From Massilia sp. IC2-477 (GTDB lineage: Bacteria > Pseudomonadota > Gammaproteobacteria > Burkholderiales > Burkholderiaceae_D), in the NCBI RefSeq assembly GCF_020707265.1, contig NZ_JAJFEQ010000005.1:1-64000 (forward strand): 64,000 bases of DNA, in the 5' to 3' direction. Each line of letters begins with the position of its first letter. The stretch's first letter is position 1. The notes under the pieces are model-generated. The model was not told the DNA's origin and searched no databases. It saw nothing but the letters and a program-made list of their open reading frames with translations. The translations under genes were made by a program, and so were the position numbers. This document shows positions 10,078-17,596 of the stretch, piece after piece.

Positions 10078-10149
10078 ATGCACAGGTCCGGCTTTACGTT
10101 AGTTCAAAAGGAATCGGGGCCATCCGCCGTATTGTCTAGTTATTAAAGA

Positions 10150-10851
10150 ATGTTGAGATCGACTATGTTCCTGCAACATTACAATACGTTTCTTGAGGTA
10201 ATGAAATTGCCGCGTGCCCGGCTCAATTTCTCGCAGCGTATCGATCCGGACGATATCCAGGCCACTTACCGCAATTACACGAAACCGCATCCGCGTTTCA
10301 AGATCATCCGCCATAAAACCATTGGCGCGGCGCTGATCGATCTCGCCCAATTTCCCCACCGCGAAGCCTACCTGGAACATATCAAGGGAAAGAACCACGG
10401 CGGCTACCACGCCAGGCGCGCGCGCAGCCGCGGTTATGTCGTGCGCGACATCGATCGCAATGCCTATGTCGACGATATCCACGATATCAACACCAGCCTC
10501 GACACGCGCCAGGGTCGGCCCCTAGACCGGAAATATTTTGAAAAACAGGAACGCTTCGACAATCAAGATCATTTCCGCTATTGGGGCGTATTGAATGCGC
10601 AGGGAAAACTCGTCGCTTATGCCACCCTCGGCATTTACGGGAATTTCGCTTCCTTTTCCCAAATGATGGGAATCCGGAATAACGACGGCATCATGCATCT
10701 GCTGCTCAGCGAAGCGGTATGCCAGCTGATCGACGCCGGCCAGGTGCGCTACATCATGTACGACACCTTCTTCGGGGCCCAGCCTGGCCTGCGCCACTTC
10801 AAGACCATCCTGGGCTTTCGCCCCTACCGCGCCAGCTATACGCTGCAATAA
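10150..10851 (+). CDS. GNAT/FemAB-like acyltransferase-fold protein
   Basis: A 233-aa soluble protein I recognise only by fold. The C-terminal half looks like a GNAT/FemAB domain: WGVLNAQGKLVAYATLGIYG, then a helix with SEAVCQLIDAG and the terminal HFKTILGFRPYR, the usual last strand and helix of GNAT enzymes. It could acylate an amino sugar or the glycan. Codon choice differs from its neighbours: AT-rich codons such as AAATATTTTGAAAAA appear around 10,530, which suggests a separate origin. Start is ATG 10150 or ATG 10165, without a strong ribosome binding site for either. It sits 5 bp before the deacetylase-like gene, so the two probably act together. Confidence 0.6.
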   Translation: MLRSTMFLQHYNTFLEVMKLPRARLNFSQRIDPDDIQATYRNYTKPHPRFKIIRHKTIGAALIDLAQFPHREAYLEHIKGKNHGGYHARRARSRGYVVRDIDRNAYVDDIHDINTSLDTRQGRPLDRKYFEKQERFDNQDHFRYWGVLNAQGKLVAYATLGIYGNFASFSQMMGIRNNDGIMHLLLSEAVCQLIDAGQVRYIMYDTFFGAQPGLRHFKTILGFRPYRASYTLQ

Positions 10852-10856
10852 ACGCC

Positions 10857-11645
10857 ATGCTCAACCGTGTCTATGCCGATTACCTGATGCCGAGCCGCCT
10901 CGGCGAATACGAGGCCCTGGTACGCAAGGTGGCCGCCGCCGGCTATACCCAACTGTCGGTGCGCGACTTCTTCCGCCAGGTCCGGCGCAGCGGCTGCGCG
11001 CCCGGTGGACCGCTGGGGCGCAGCTTCGTGCACCGCCACGACATCGACAGCGACCTGCGCACTGCCAGGAAGATGTTCGAGATCGAAACGCGCCACGGCG
11101 TCCGTGCCAGCTACTACTTCCGCCTCAGCACGCTCGATTTCGGCTTCATGCGCGAGATCGAAGCGGCCGGCAGCGAAGCAAGCTACCACTACGAAGAAGT
11201 AGCCGATTTCGCCAAGCGCCACCGCCTGCGCAGCGCCGACGCGGTGCGCGCGCGCTTTCCCGAGATCCGCGAACAGTTCGCCCGCAACGTCGCCCGCATC
11301 GTCGACGGCCTCGGTCTTCCACTCACCACGGTGGCCAGCCACGGCGATTTTGCCAACCGCCGCCTGAAGGTGATCAACCACGAGCTGCTGCGCGACGATG
11401 CGCTGCGGCGGCGCTGCGGGATCGAATGCGAATCCTACGACGCCGAGCTGCTGCGCTGCTTCGACATCTACATCAGCGACCGCAAATATCCGGTCTATTA
11501 CTACCCGCTGTCCCCATTCGACGCACTGGGAGAATACCGGCACATCTGCCTGCTAACCCACCCGGTGCAGTGGGAAACCAACTGGGTCGAGAGCACGCGC
11601 TGCAACGTGCGCCGCCTGGTCGAAGAAGTGGCCTGGCGCGCATAG
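10857..11645 (+). CDS. Polysaccharide-deacetylase-like protein
   Basis: A 262-aa protein resembling NodB-type deacetylases found in O-antigen clusters. It has a metal-site-like HRHDIDSD near residues 60-67 (the H-D-x-D theme), a second histidine in SYHYEE, then VASHGDFANR and the terminal LTHPVQW, which may supply the remaining metal and catalytic histidines. It has no signal peptide, so it may act in the cytoplasm on a lipid-linked or nucleotide-linked sugar. The ATG at 10857 lies 5 bp after the previous stop; the frame is open upstream but that part overlaps the previous gene. Deacetylase activity is inferred from motifs only. Confidence 0.65.
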   Translation: MLNRVYADYLMPSRLGEYEALVRKVAAAGYTQLSVRDFFRQVRRSGCAPGGPLGRSFVHRHDIDSDLRTARKMFEIETRHGVRASYYFRLSTLDFGFMREIEAAGSEASYHYEEVADFAKRHRLRSADAVRARFPEIREQFARNVARIVDGLGLPLTTVASHGDFANRRLKVINHELLRDDALRRRCGIECESYDAELLRCFDIYISDRKYPVYYYPLSPFDALGEYRHICLLTHPVQWETNWVESTRCNVRRLVEEVAWRA

Positions 11646-11671
11646 CGCCGCCGCGCACAGTCCGCACAATC

Positions 11672-12919
11672 ATGAACATCCTCCTGATCAACCACTACGC
11701 CGGATCGGTCCACCACGGCATGGAGTACCGGCCCTACTACCTCGCGCGCGAGTGGGTGCGGCTCGGACACCGGGTCCGCATCGTCGCTGCCAGCCATGCG
11801 CACGTGCGCACGCGCCAGCCCGCGCTGGCCGGCCGCAGCCGGCGCGACGAAAACATCGACGGCATCGACTACACCTGGTTCGCCACTCCGCCCTACCGCG
11901 GCAATGACCTGGCGCGGGTGCGCAACATGGGTGCCTTTGTCCTGCGCCTGTGGGTCGAAGCGCGCCGGCTGACGCGCGAGTTTGCCCCGGATGTCGTGAT
12001 CGCCTCGAGCACCTATCCGCTCGACATCTGGCCGGCACACCGCATTGCGCGCCTGGCCGGAGCGCGCCTGCTGCACGAGGTGCACGACCTGTGGCCGCTG
12101 TCGCCAATGGAACTGGGCGGCTTCTCGCGCCGCCACCCTTTCATTCGCCTGTTGCAGGCGGCCGAGGATTACGCCTGCCGCCATGCCGACACGATCGTCT
12201 CGATCCTGCCCAAGGTGCGCGAGCACCTCGAAGCGCGCGGCATGGCGCCGCACAAGCTGCACCTGATCCCGAACGGCCTCGATCCGGCCGAGTGGCTGGC
12301 CGCGCCGCCGGCCCTGCCCGAGGCGCTCGACGCCCTGCTGTCCGGCCTGCGCGCCCAGGGCCTGGCGGTGGTCGGCTACGCCGGCAGCCACGGCCTGGCC
12401 AACGCCCTCGACACCCTGCTCGAAGCCGCCAGTCTCATGAAGAACCAGCCGCTCGCCTTCGTGCTGGTGGGCGACGGCCCGGAAAAGCCGCGGCTGGAGC
12501 GGCGTGCGCGCGAGCTGGGCCTGGCGCGCGTGCACTTCGTGGCGCCGGTGGCCAAGGTCCAGATCCCGGCCCTGATGGCGCGCCTGGACATCGCCTACCT
12601 CGGCTGGCAGCGCCAGCCCCTGTACCGCTTCGGCATCGCGCCCAACAAGCTGCTCGACTACATGATGGGCGGCTGCCCGGTGCTGCACGCGGTGGAAGCC
12701 GGCAACGATCCGGTGCGCGAAGCCGGCTGCGGCATCACAGTAGCGCCGGAAGACCCGGCCGCCGTCGCCCGCGGCCTGGCGGCGCTGCTGGCCATGAGCC
12801 GCGCCGAGCGCCGCGCGCTCGGCGAGCGCGGGCGCGCCCACGCCCTTGCCAACCTCACCTACCCCGTCCTCGGACGACGTTTCCTGACCACTTTCGCACA
12901 CGAGGTTCCCCATGGCTGA
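11672..12919 (+). CDS. Glycosyltransferase, GT4 family, WbuB-like
   Basis: A 415-aa GT-B glycosyltransferase. The N-terminus ([11 protein letters not shown], then [12 protein letters not shown]) and [14 protein letters not shown] resemble WbuB-type transferases that act on aminodeoxy sugars. The C-terminal donor domain has [11 protein letters not shown] and [19 protein letters not shown]. The frame is open far upstream but the plausible start is ATG 11672; no strong ribosome binding site is visible. The stop overlaps the next start by 8 bp. The donor may be the 4-amino-6-deoxy sugar implied by the dehydratase and the second aminotransferase; that is inference. Confidence 0.85.
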   Translation: MNILLINHYAGSVHHGMEYRPYYLAREWVRLGHRVRIVAASHAHVRTRQPALAGRSRRDENIDGIDYTWFATPPYRGNDLARVRNMGAFVLRLWVEARRLTREFAPDVVIASSTYPLDIWPAHRIARLAGARLLHEVHDLWPLSPMELGGFSRRHPFIRLLQAAEDYACRHADTIVSILPKVREHLEARGMAPHKLHLIPNGLDPAEWLAAPPALPEALDALLSGLRAQGLAVVGYAGSHGLANALDTLLEAASLMKNQPLAFVLVGDGPEKPRLERRARELGLARVHFVAPVAKVQIPALMARLDIAYLGWQRQPLYRFGIAPNKLLDYMMGGCPVLHAVEAGNDPVREAGCGITVAPEDPAAVARGLAALLAMSRAERRALGERGRAHALANLTYPVLGRRFLTTFAHEVPHG

Positions 12920-14138
12920 ACAGGCACAGGCACAGGCTCAGGCAAAAACACAAACAGCGCCGAGCGCCGATCCGCTCGACGATCTTCCTTCGCGCTTCCT
13001 GCCCTTCGCGCTGCCCGACATCGGCGACGAAGAAATCCGCGCCGTCGAAACCTGCCTGCGGTCCGGCTGGGTGACCACCGGCCCGACCACGCGCCGCTTC
13101 GAGCAGGATTTCCGCGCCTACCTGGGCGGCGACGTCGAGGCGATCGCCGTCAACTCCGCCACCGCCGGCCTGCACCTGGCGCTGGAAAGCGTGGGCATCG
13201 GCCCGGGCGACGAAGTCATCGTGCCGACCATGACCTTCACCGCCACCGCCGAGGTGGTGCGCTACCTTGGCGCACGGCCGGTGTTCGTTGACATCGATCC
13301 CGCAACGCTCAATATCTCGCCGGCGGCGGTGGCGGCGGCGATCACGCCGCGCACCCGCGCCATCATGCCGGTCCACTACGCGGGCCTCGCCTGCGACATG
13401 GACGCGATATTGGCGCTGGCCGCGCGCCACGGCCTGCGCGTGATCGACGACGCCGCGCACGCCTTTCCCACCCGCCTGGACGGCAAGCTGGTGGGCACCC
13501 TGGGCAGCGACATCACCGTCTTCAGCTTCTACGCCAACAAAACCATGACCACCGGCGAAGGCGGCATGATCGTCACGCGCGACCCGGAACTGGCCGCGCG
13601 CATGCGCTGCATGCGCCTTCACGGGATCAGCCGCGACGCCTTCGACCGCTACACCTCGCGCGTGCCGGCCTGGTACTACGAAGTGATCGCGGCCGGCTTC
13701 AAGTACAACCTGACCGACATCGCCGCGGCGATCGGGATCGAGCAGCTGCGCAAGATCGACCGCTTCCAGCAGCGCCGCAGCTGGCTGGCGCAGCGCTACG
13801 ACGAAGGCCTGGCCGGACTGCCCTTGCTGCTGCCGGTCCATCCGGAACTGGGCAGCACCCACGCCTGGCACCTGTACGTGGTGCGCCTGAGCGAAGGCGC
13901 GCCGATCGGGCGCGACGAGCTGATCAATGCCCTGGCCGAGCGCGGCATCGGCACCAGCGTGCACTTCATTCCACTGCACCGCCAGCCCTACTGGCGCGAC
14001 AGCTGCGGCCTGAATCCCGAAGCCTTCCCGGTGGCCGAGGCCAGCTTCGAGGCGATGCTGACCCTGCCTCTGTACACGCGCATGCGCGACTCCGACCTCG
14101 ACCGCGTGGTCGCGGCCCTGCACGAGCTGCTGTCATGA
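12912..14138 (+). CDS. PLP-dependent sugar aminotransferase, PglE/ArnB-like (DegT/DnrJ/EryC1)
   Basis: A second DegT-family aminotransferase (408 aa), distinct from the WbpE-like one. The PLP Lys is in [12 protein letters not shown], the cofactor contact in [10 protein letters not shown], and the phosphate turn in [10 protein letters not shown]. The motif combination resembles enzymes that aminate C4 of UDP-4-keto-6-deoxy sugars, and the locus starts with the matching 4,6-dehydratase. The first dozen residues are an Ala-Gln repeat ([11 protein letters not shown]), a low-complexity extension before the normal domain at about residue 28. The start overlaps the preceding gene by 8 bp and the stop overlaps the next start (ATGA). 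Confidence 0.88.
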   Translation: MAEQAQAQAQAKTQTAPSADPLDDLPSRFLPFALPDIGDEEIRAVETCLRSGWVTTGPTTRRFEQDFRAYLGGDVEAIAVNSATAGLHLALESVGIGPGDEVIVPTMTFTATAEVVRYLGARPVFVDIDPATLNISPAAVAAAITPRTRAIMPVHYAGLACDMDAILALAARHGLRVIDDAAHAFPTRLDGKLVGTLGSDITVFSFYANKTMTTGEGGMIVTRDPELAARMRCMRLHGISRDAFDRYTSRVPAWYYEVIAAGFKYNLTDIAAAIGIEQLRKIDRFQQRRSWLAQRYDEGLAGLPLLLPVHPELGSTHAWHLYVVRLSEGAPIGRDELINALAERGIGTSVHFIPLHRQPYWRDSCGLNPEAFPVAEASFEAMLTLPLYTRMRDSDLDRVVAALHELLS

Positions 14139-14725
14139 GCAAGCGCGCCTTCGACCTGCTGGGCGCGACGCTGGGACTGGTGCTGCTGGCGCCGCTGCTG
14201 ATCTTGATCGCGCTCTGGATCAGGCTCGATTCGCGCGGCCCGGTGCTGTACCGCCAGCAGCGCGTCGGGCGCGGCGGCCAGCTGTTCACGATCTACAAGT
14301 TCCGTACCATGGCGCAGCGCCAGGTCGACGGTCCCGAGCTGACGGTCGGCGCCGATCCGCGCGTGACCCGTGCCGGACGCTTCCTGCGCCACTACAAGCT
14401 GGACGAACTGCCCCAGCTGTGGAACGTCATGGAAGGCAGCATGAGCCTGGTCGGTCCGCGTCCGGAGGTGCCGCGCTACGTCGACTGCTACCCGCTGGAG
14501 CAGCGGCGCCTGGTGCTGTCGGTCGCGCCCGGCATCACCGACTGGGCTGCGATCCGCTACAAGGACGAGAACGCAGTCCTGGCGCGCGCGGCCGATCCCG
14601 AGCGTGCCTACGTGGAGTCGGTCCTGCCGGTCAAGCTCGACTACTACGTGCGCTACGTCAGGGAGCGTACGTTCTGGGGCGACATCCGCATCCTGGCGCA
14701 CACCCTCGCTGCAATCGTGCGCTGA
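14135..14725 (+). CDS. Small polyprenyl-phosphate sugar-1-phosphate transferase, PglC-like
   Basis: A 196-aa monotopic phosphoglycosyl transferase that should start the repeat unit by moving a sugar-1-phosphate from its UDP donor to undecaprenyl phosphate. One N-terminal hydrophobic segment ([15 protein letters not shown]) is followed by the family motifs [15 protein letters not shown], the [12 protein letters not shown] helix and [12 protein letters not shown]. It lacks the extra N-terminal helices of WcaJ/WbaP proteins, so it is PglC-sized. It is coupled to the aminotransferase by a 4-bp overlap, which favours a diamino-trideoxy sugar as substrate. Confidence 0.92.
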   Translation: MSKRAFDLLGATLGLVLLAPLLILIALWIRLDSRGPVLYRQQRVGRGGQLFTIYKFRTMAQRQVDGPELTVGADPRVTRAGRFLRHYKLDELPQLWNVMEGSMSLVGPRPEVPRYVDCYPLEQRRLVLSVAPGITDWAAIRYKDENAVLARAADPERAYVESVLPVKLDYYVRYVRERTFWGDIRILAHTLAAIVR

Positions 14726-14740
14726 GCGGCGGCTTACACC

Positions 14741-15331
14741 ATGCGTCTCCTGCATCTGGGCGACCTCGAGCTGACCCTGCCACTGGCCGTGGCGGCCGGC
14801 GGCTGGCTGCTTGCCGCACGCGCCTGGCGCGCGGCCGGTGCCTGGGCCCTGCTGTACGCGGGCGCCATGGCCCTGGTCGGCGGCAGCAAGGTTGCCTACC
14901 TTGGCTGGGGCACGGACATTGGCGCCCTCGATTTCAAGGCCTTCAGCGGCCATGCCGCCGGCGTGACGGCCGTGTACCCGGTGCTCGGCTACCTGCTATG
15001 CCGGCCGATCGGGCGCGCCTGGGGGCTGGGCGCCGCGGGCGGCGGATTGGCCCTCGGCCTGGTGCTTGCCGTCGCGCTGGTCGGGCAAGGCGAACATGCG
15101 GTGGCGGAAGCGGCCACCGGCTGGCTGCTTGGCGCCGGCGCCAGCCTCGGCACCCTGTACCAGCTTGAATCGCGCGGCGTTGCGCCCGGGCCGGCCTCCG
15201 CTGCCTGCGCGGTCGCACTCTTTCTCGTAGCGGCGCTGTTGATGCAATCGGCGCATGTCGGCTACTGGATGATCAGGCTCGCGCTCGCGCTGTCGGGCAA
15301 TGCACGTCCATTTTCCTGGGACACATGCTAG
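14741..15331 (+). CDS. PAP2-superfamily-like small membrane protein
   Basis: A 196-aa protein with about six predicted helices. It carries traces of the PAP2 phosphatase signature: SGHAAG (for PSGH) near residues 69-74 and GEHAVAEAATGW where active enzymes have H-x3-D. The acidic partner would be Glu, and the KxxxxxxRP motif is not obvious. It may dephosphorylate undecaprenyl pyrophosphate or may be a non-catalytic relative. It lies 15 bp after the initiating transferase and reads in the same direction, consistent with a role in lipid-carrier turnover. Function is uncertain. Confidence 0.55.
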   Translation: MRLLHLGDLELTLPLAVAAGGWLLAARAWRAAGAWALLYAGAMALVGGSKVAYLGWGTDIGALDFKAFSGHAAGVTAVYPVLGYLLCRPIGRAWGLGAAGGGLALGLVLAVALVGQGEHAVAEAATGWLLGAGASLGTLYQLESRGVAPGPASAACAVALFLVAALLMQSAHVGYWMIRLALALSGNARPFSWDTC

Positions 15332-15356
15332 CGTCTATTTACCAATGGAGAGACTC

Positions 15357-16547
15357 ATGACTTCCTTCCCCTCGATACATTGGCAGGCACGGGCGCCACT
15401 GGGCGAGAACGCAGTGCAGTCCCTGCTGATTTCGGCGCTGCGGGGGCTGGCGGCCCTGCAGGTGGCGGCGTCGCACCTGCGCGCCGAAATCTATCCCGGC
15501 CTGCGCACGCTCGAAGACCCGACCCTGGCCTACCTGGGCCTGGCCTTCTTTACCGGCTTCGCGCACCAGGCCGTGATCGTGTTCTTCCTGATTAGCGGCT
15601 GGCTGGTGGGCGGCAGCCTGATGAACCGCTTCGGCAAGCCGCAGGCGCTGGCCCATTATGCGATCGACCGCTTCACGCGGCTGTGGACGGTCCTGGTCCC
15701 TACCCTGCTGCTGACCCTGGGCGTCGGCCTGCTGATCGGCGCCGCCACGCCCGGGCCGGTCGACTTCGACCCCGCCAACGAATTCTCGGCGGCCTCCTTT
15801 GCCGGCAACCTGTTCGGCCTGCAGACAGTCACCGTGCCCGACTATGGTGGCAATTATCCGCTGTGGAGCCTGGCGCATGAAACCTGGTACTACATCCAAT
15901 TCCCCCTGCTGTTGCTGGCTATCGCCGGCACCGGCGTACTGCGCCGCGCGGCCGCGGCGGCCGCCCTGGTCCTGCTGCTCGCGACGCTGCGCGACATGAT
16001 TTCGCTGTACTTCGCCATCTGGCTCCTGGGCGCCGCGTTCTCGCGCATCCGCATCGATTGCGGCAAGCTCTGCCGCGGTCTTCTGCTGGTGCTGACCCTG
16101 GCGCTGTTCGTCTATTACCGCCTGCGCGGCAACAACGACGACCTCGTGCCCGGCTCCTTCGTGCAAGACATCATGTGCAGCATTCCTTTCCTGTTCCTGC
16201 TGGCTTCGCTCCAGCAAGGGGTGGATGTCAAGGCGCCAGCCTACGTCCGGGCCAACCGGGTGGCGGTGTTCTTCTCGGAGTTCTCGTTCTCGCTCTACGT
16301 GCTCCACATCCCCGTCATCGAACTGATGCGCTACCTCGGGCGCCAGTTCCTGGGACGCGACCGCCTCGATCCTGCCGTCGCCACCGACTACCTGTGGTAC
16401 TTCACAGTGCTCGGCACGATCGTGGTGGTTTCGTATGTGTTCTATCTGCTGTTCGAACGGCACACCATCCGGATCCGGAATGCGCTCAAGGGCTGGCTGC
16501 TGACGCCGCGGGCCAAGCCGGTGCAGGTGGTGCTGTCCCCGGACTGA
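15357..16547 (+). CDS. Integral membrane acyltransferase, OafA/acyltransferase 3 family
   Basis: A 396-aa polytopic membrane protein likely to O-acetylate the glycan or its lipid-linked unit. The first helix holds the family ALRGLAALQVAASHL motif with conserved Arg and His, followed by FFLISGWLVGGSL and the FTRLW turn, then about nine further helices. The frame is open from 15300, but ATG 15357 preceded by GGAG (15347-15350) is the better start. It is the last + strand gene of the locus; a GC-rich inverted repeat follows 22 bp after its stop. Confidence 0.87.
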   Translation: MTSFPSIHWQARAPLGENAVQSLLISALRGLAALQVAASHLRAEIYPGLRTLEDPTLAYLGLAFFTGFAHQAVIVFFLISGWLVGGSLMNRFGKPQALAHYAIDRFTRLWTVLVPTLLLTLGVGLLIGAATPGPVDFDPANEFSAASFAGNLFGLQTVTVPDYGGNYPLWSLAHETWYYIQFPLLLLAIAGTGVLRRAAAAAALVLLLATLRDMISLYFAIWLLGAAFSRIRIDCGKLCRGLLLVLTLALFVYYRLRGNNDDLVPGSFVQDIMCSIPFLFLLASLQQGVDVKAPAYVRANRVAVFFSEFSFSLYVLHIPVIELMRYLGRQFLGRDRLDPAVATDYLWYFTVLGTIVVVSYVFYLLFERHTIRIRNALKGWLLTPRAKPVQVVLSPD

Positions 16548-17596
16548 AGGAGTTCGTCGGTGCAGAAGTGGCCAGCGCCCGGCCAGCAACCATGGTTGGT
16601 CGCCGGGCCACGATCTGCGCCTTGCCCGGCCGCGTTGCTGCCTGACGATGCGTAGCGCGGTCCTTCGAGGCCCTTGCGATTCCGGTCAGGTGGCCGGAAG
16701 GATACTTCCGTCTTCAATACCCGGCAGGATTCTCCAGCGCTCTCAAGCGCTCTGCCGATAGTCTCTGGAGACCGGCGGCTCGGAACGATAAGCCCGAGAA
16801 CGGGACGGTCTCGAATCAGCGGTGCGTGTGCAGACGTAAGCATGGATGGTCGCTCATCCTCCGTCGAACCTCGGTCTCCATCACTCGGCGAGCGTCAGGA
16901 CCGTGCACGCCGGCCCCGGCGACCGTTGACAGGCGAGCGCACTGTGGGCCGGCGATCCGTCCACATGCTTTTCTCACACCGGCATACTGCCCAACCCGGC
17001 AGGCCCGCTGCAAGGAGCCGGCCTGGCGCCACCTCTTGGCGGCCGCGCCAGCATGCAGGTGATGCGGTCTGGCTGAGCGACATGCGGTCACCTGTAAGTA
17101 GAGGACAGGTCGCAGCGTCGCGATCAATCACGCTGGCTGGGTTGGCAGGCAAAAATGTGCTGGGATGCCATGTCCGCATTCAGCGGAGAGATCGACGCGA
17201 GAGATCAATCGGTCGGATGTCTAAGACCAGGGCGCCACGAAGCACCGCCCCTTTGATGCAGGTGGCCAGGCACGTCGCACAGAAAGAGCGCTCCGCCGGC
17301 ACAGCGCGAAGCGCACGCAAACACCATGCGTAACAGTGAGTTTTTTTACCGCCCGACAGTGATCACCGGCGCGTAGGAGCATCCAAGGCTCGGGTGTCGT
17401 CATACGGCCGACACGCCGGGCATCTTGCTCCCCCAAGGGCAGCAGCCGCGCTCCGGACTTCTGGCGGTGTCAGCGCCGGCCGCACCCAGGACACCCCGTT
17501 CGGCTGATGCGCTCCAGCTGCGCTGAGGCCCCTGTCTGACCTATTGGTGCCGGCGCTACCGAGGACTCCTCGTCTGGCCCACGTTGCCGGCACTGA
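16548..17596. other. About 1 kb without a recognisable gene between convergent glycan genes
   Basis: This gap lies between the 3' end of the + strand glycan operon and the 3' end of the minus strand BY-kinase gene. Open frames exist on both strands, but their translations are Arg/Ser/Pro-rich with no domain, no ribosome binding site and no neighbour overlap, so I do not call them genes. It contains an inverted repeat CAGGTGA/TCACCTG (17056-17062 and 17088-17094) whose loop holds a direct repeat of ATGCGGTC, and a run of seven T at about 17342. It may be decayed sequence or hold an RNA I cannot recognise. Confidence 0.5.
16569..16611 (+). terminator. GC-rich inverted repeat after the glycan operon (candidate terminator)
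   Basis: Inverted repeat with arms GCCCGGC (16577-16583) and GCCGGGC (16602-16608), an inner AACC/GGTT pairing and alternative outer pairing GTGGCC/GGCCAC. It starts 22 bp after the acyltransferase stop. There is no T tract, so it is at best a weak or Rho-assisted terminator or a 3'-end stabiliser. Confidence 0.35.

Noticed and set aside
16674..17333. A 219-codon + strand frame in the gap after the glycan operon
   Set aside because: Arg/Ser/Pro-rich translation without motifs or ribosome binding site, and codon use unlike neighbouring genes.
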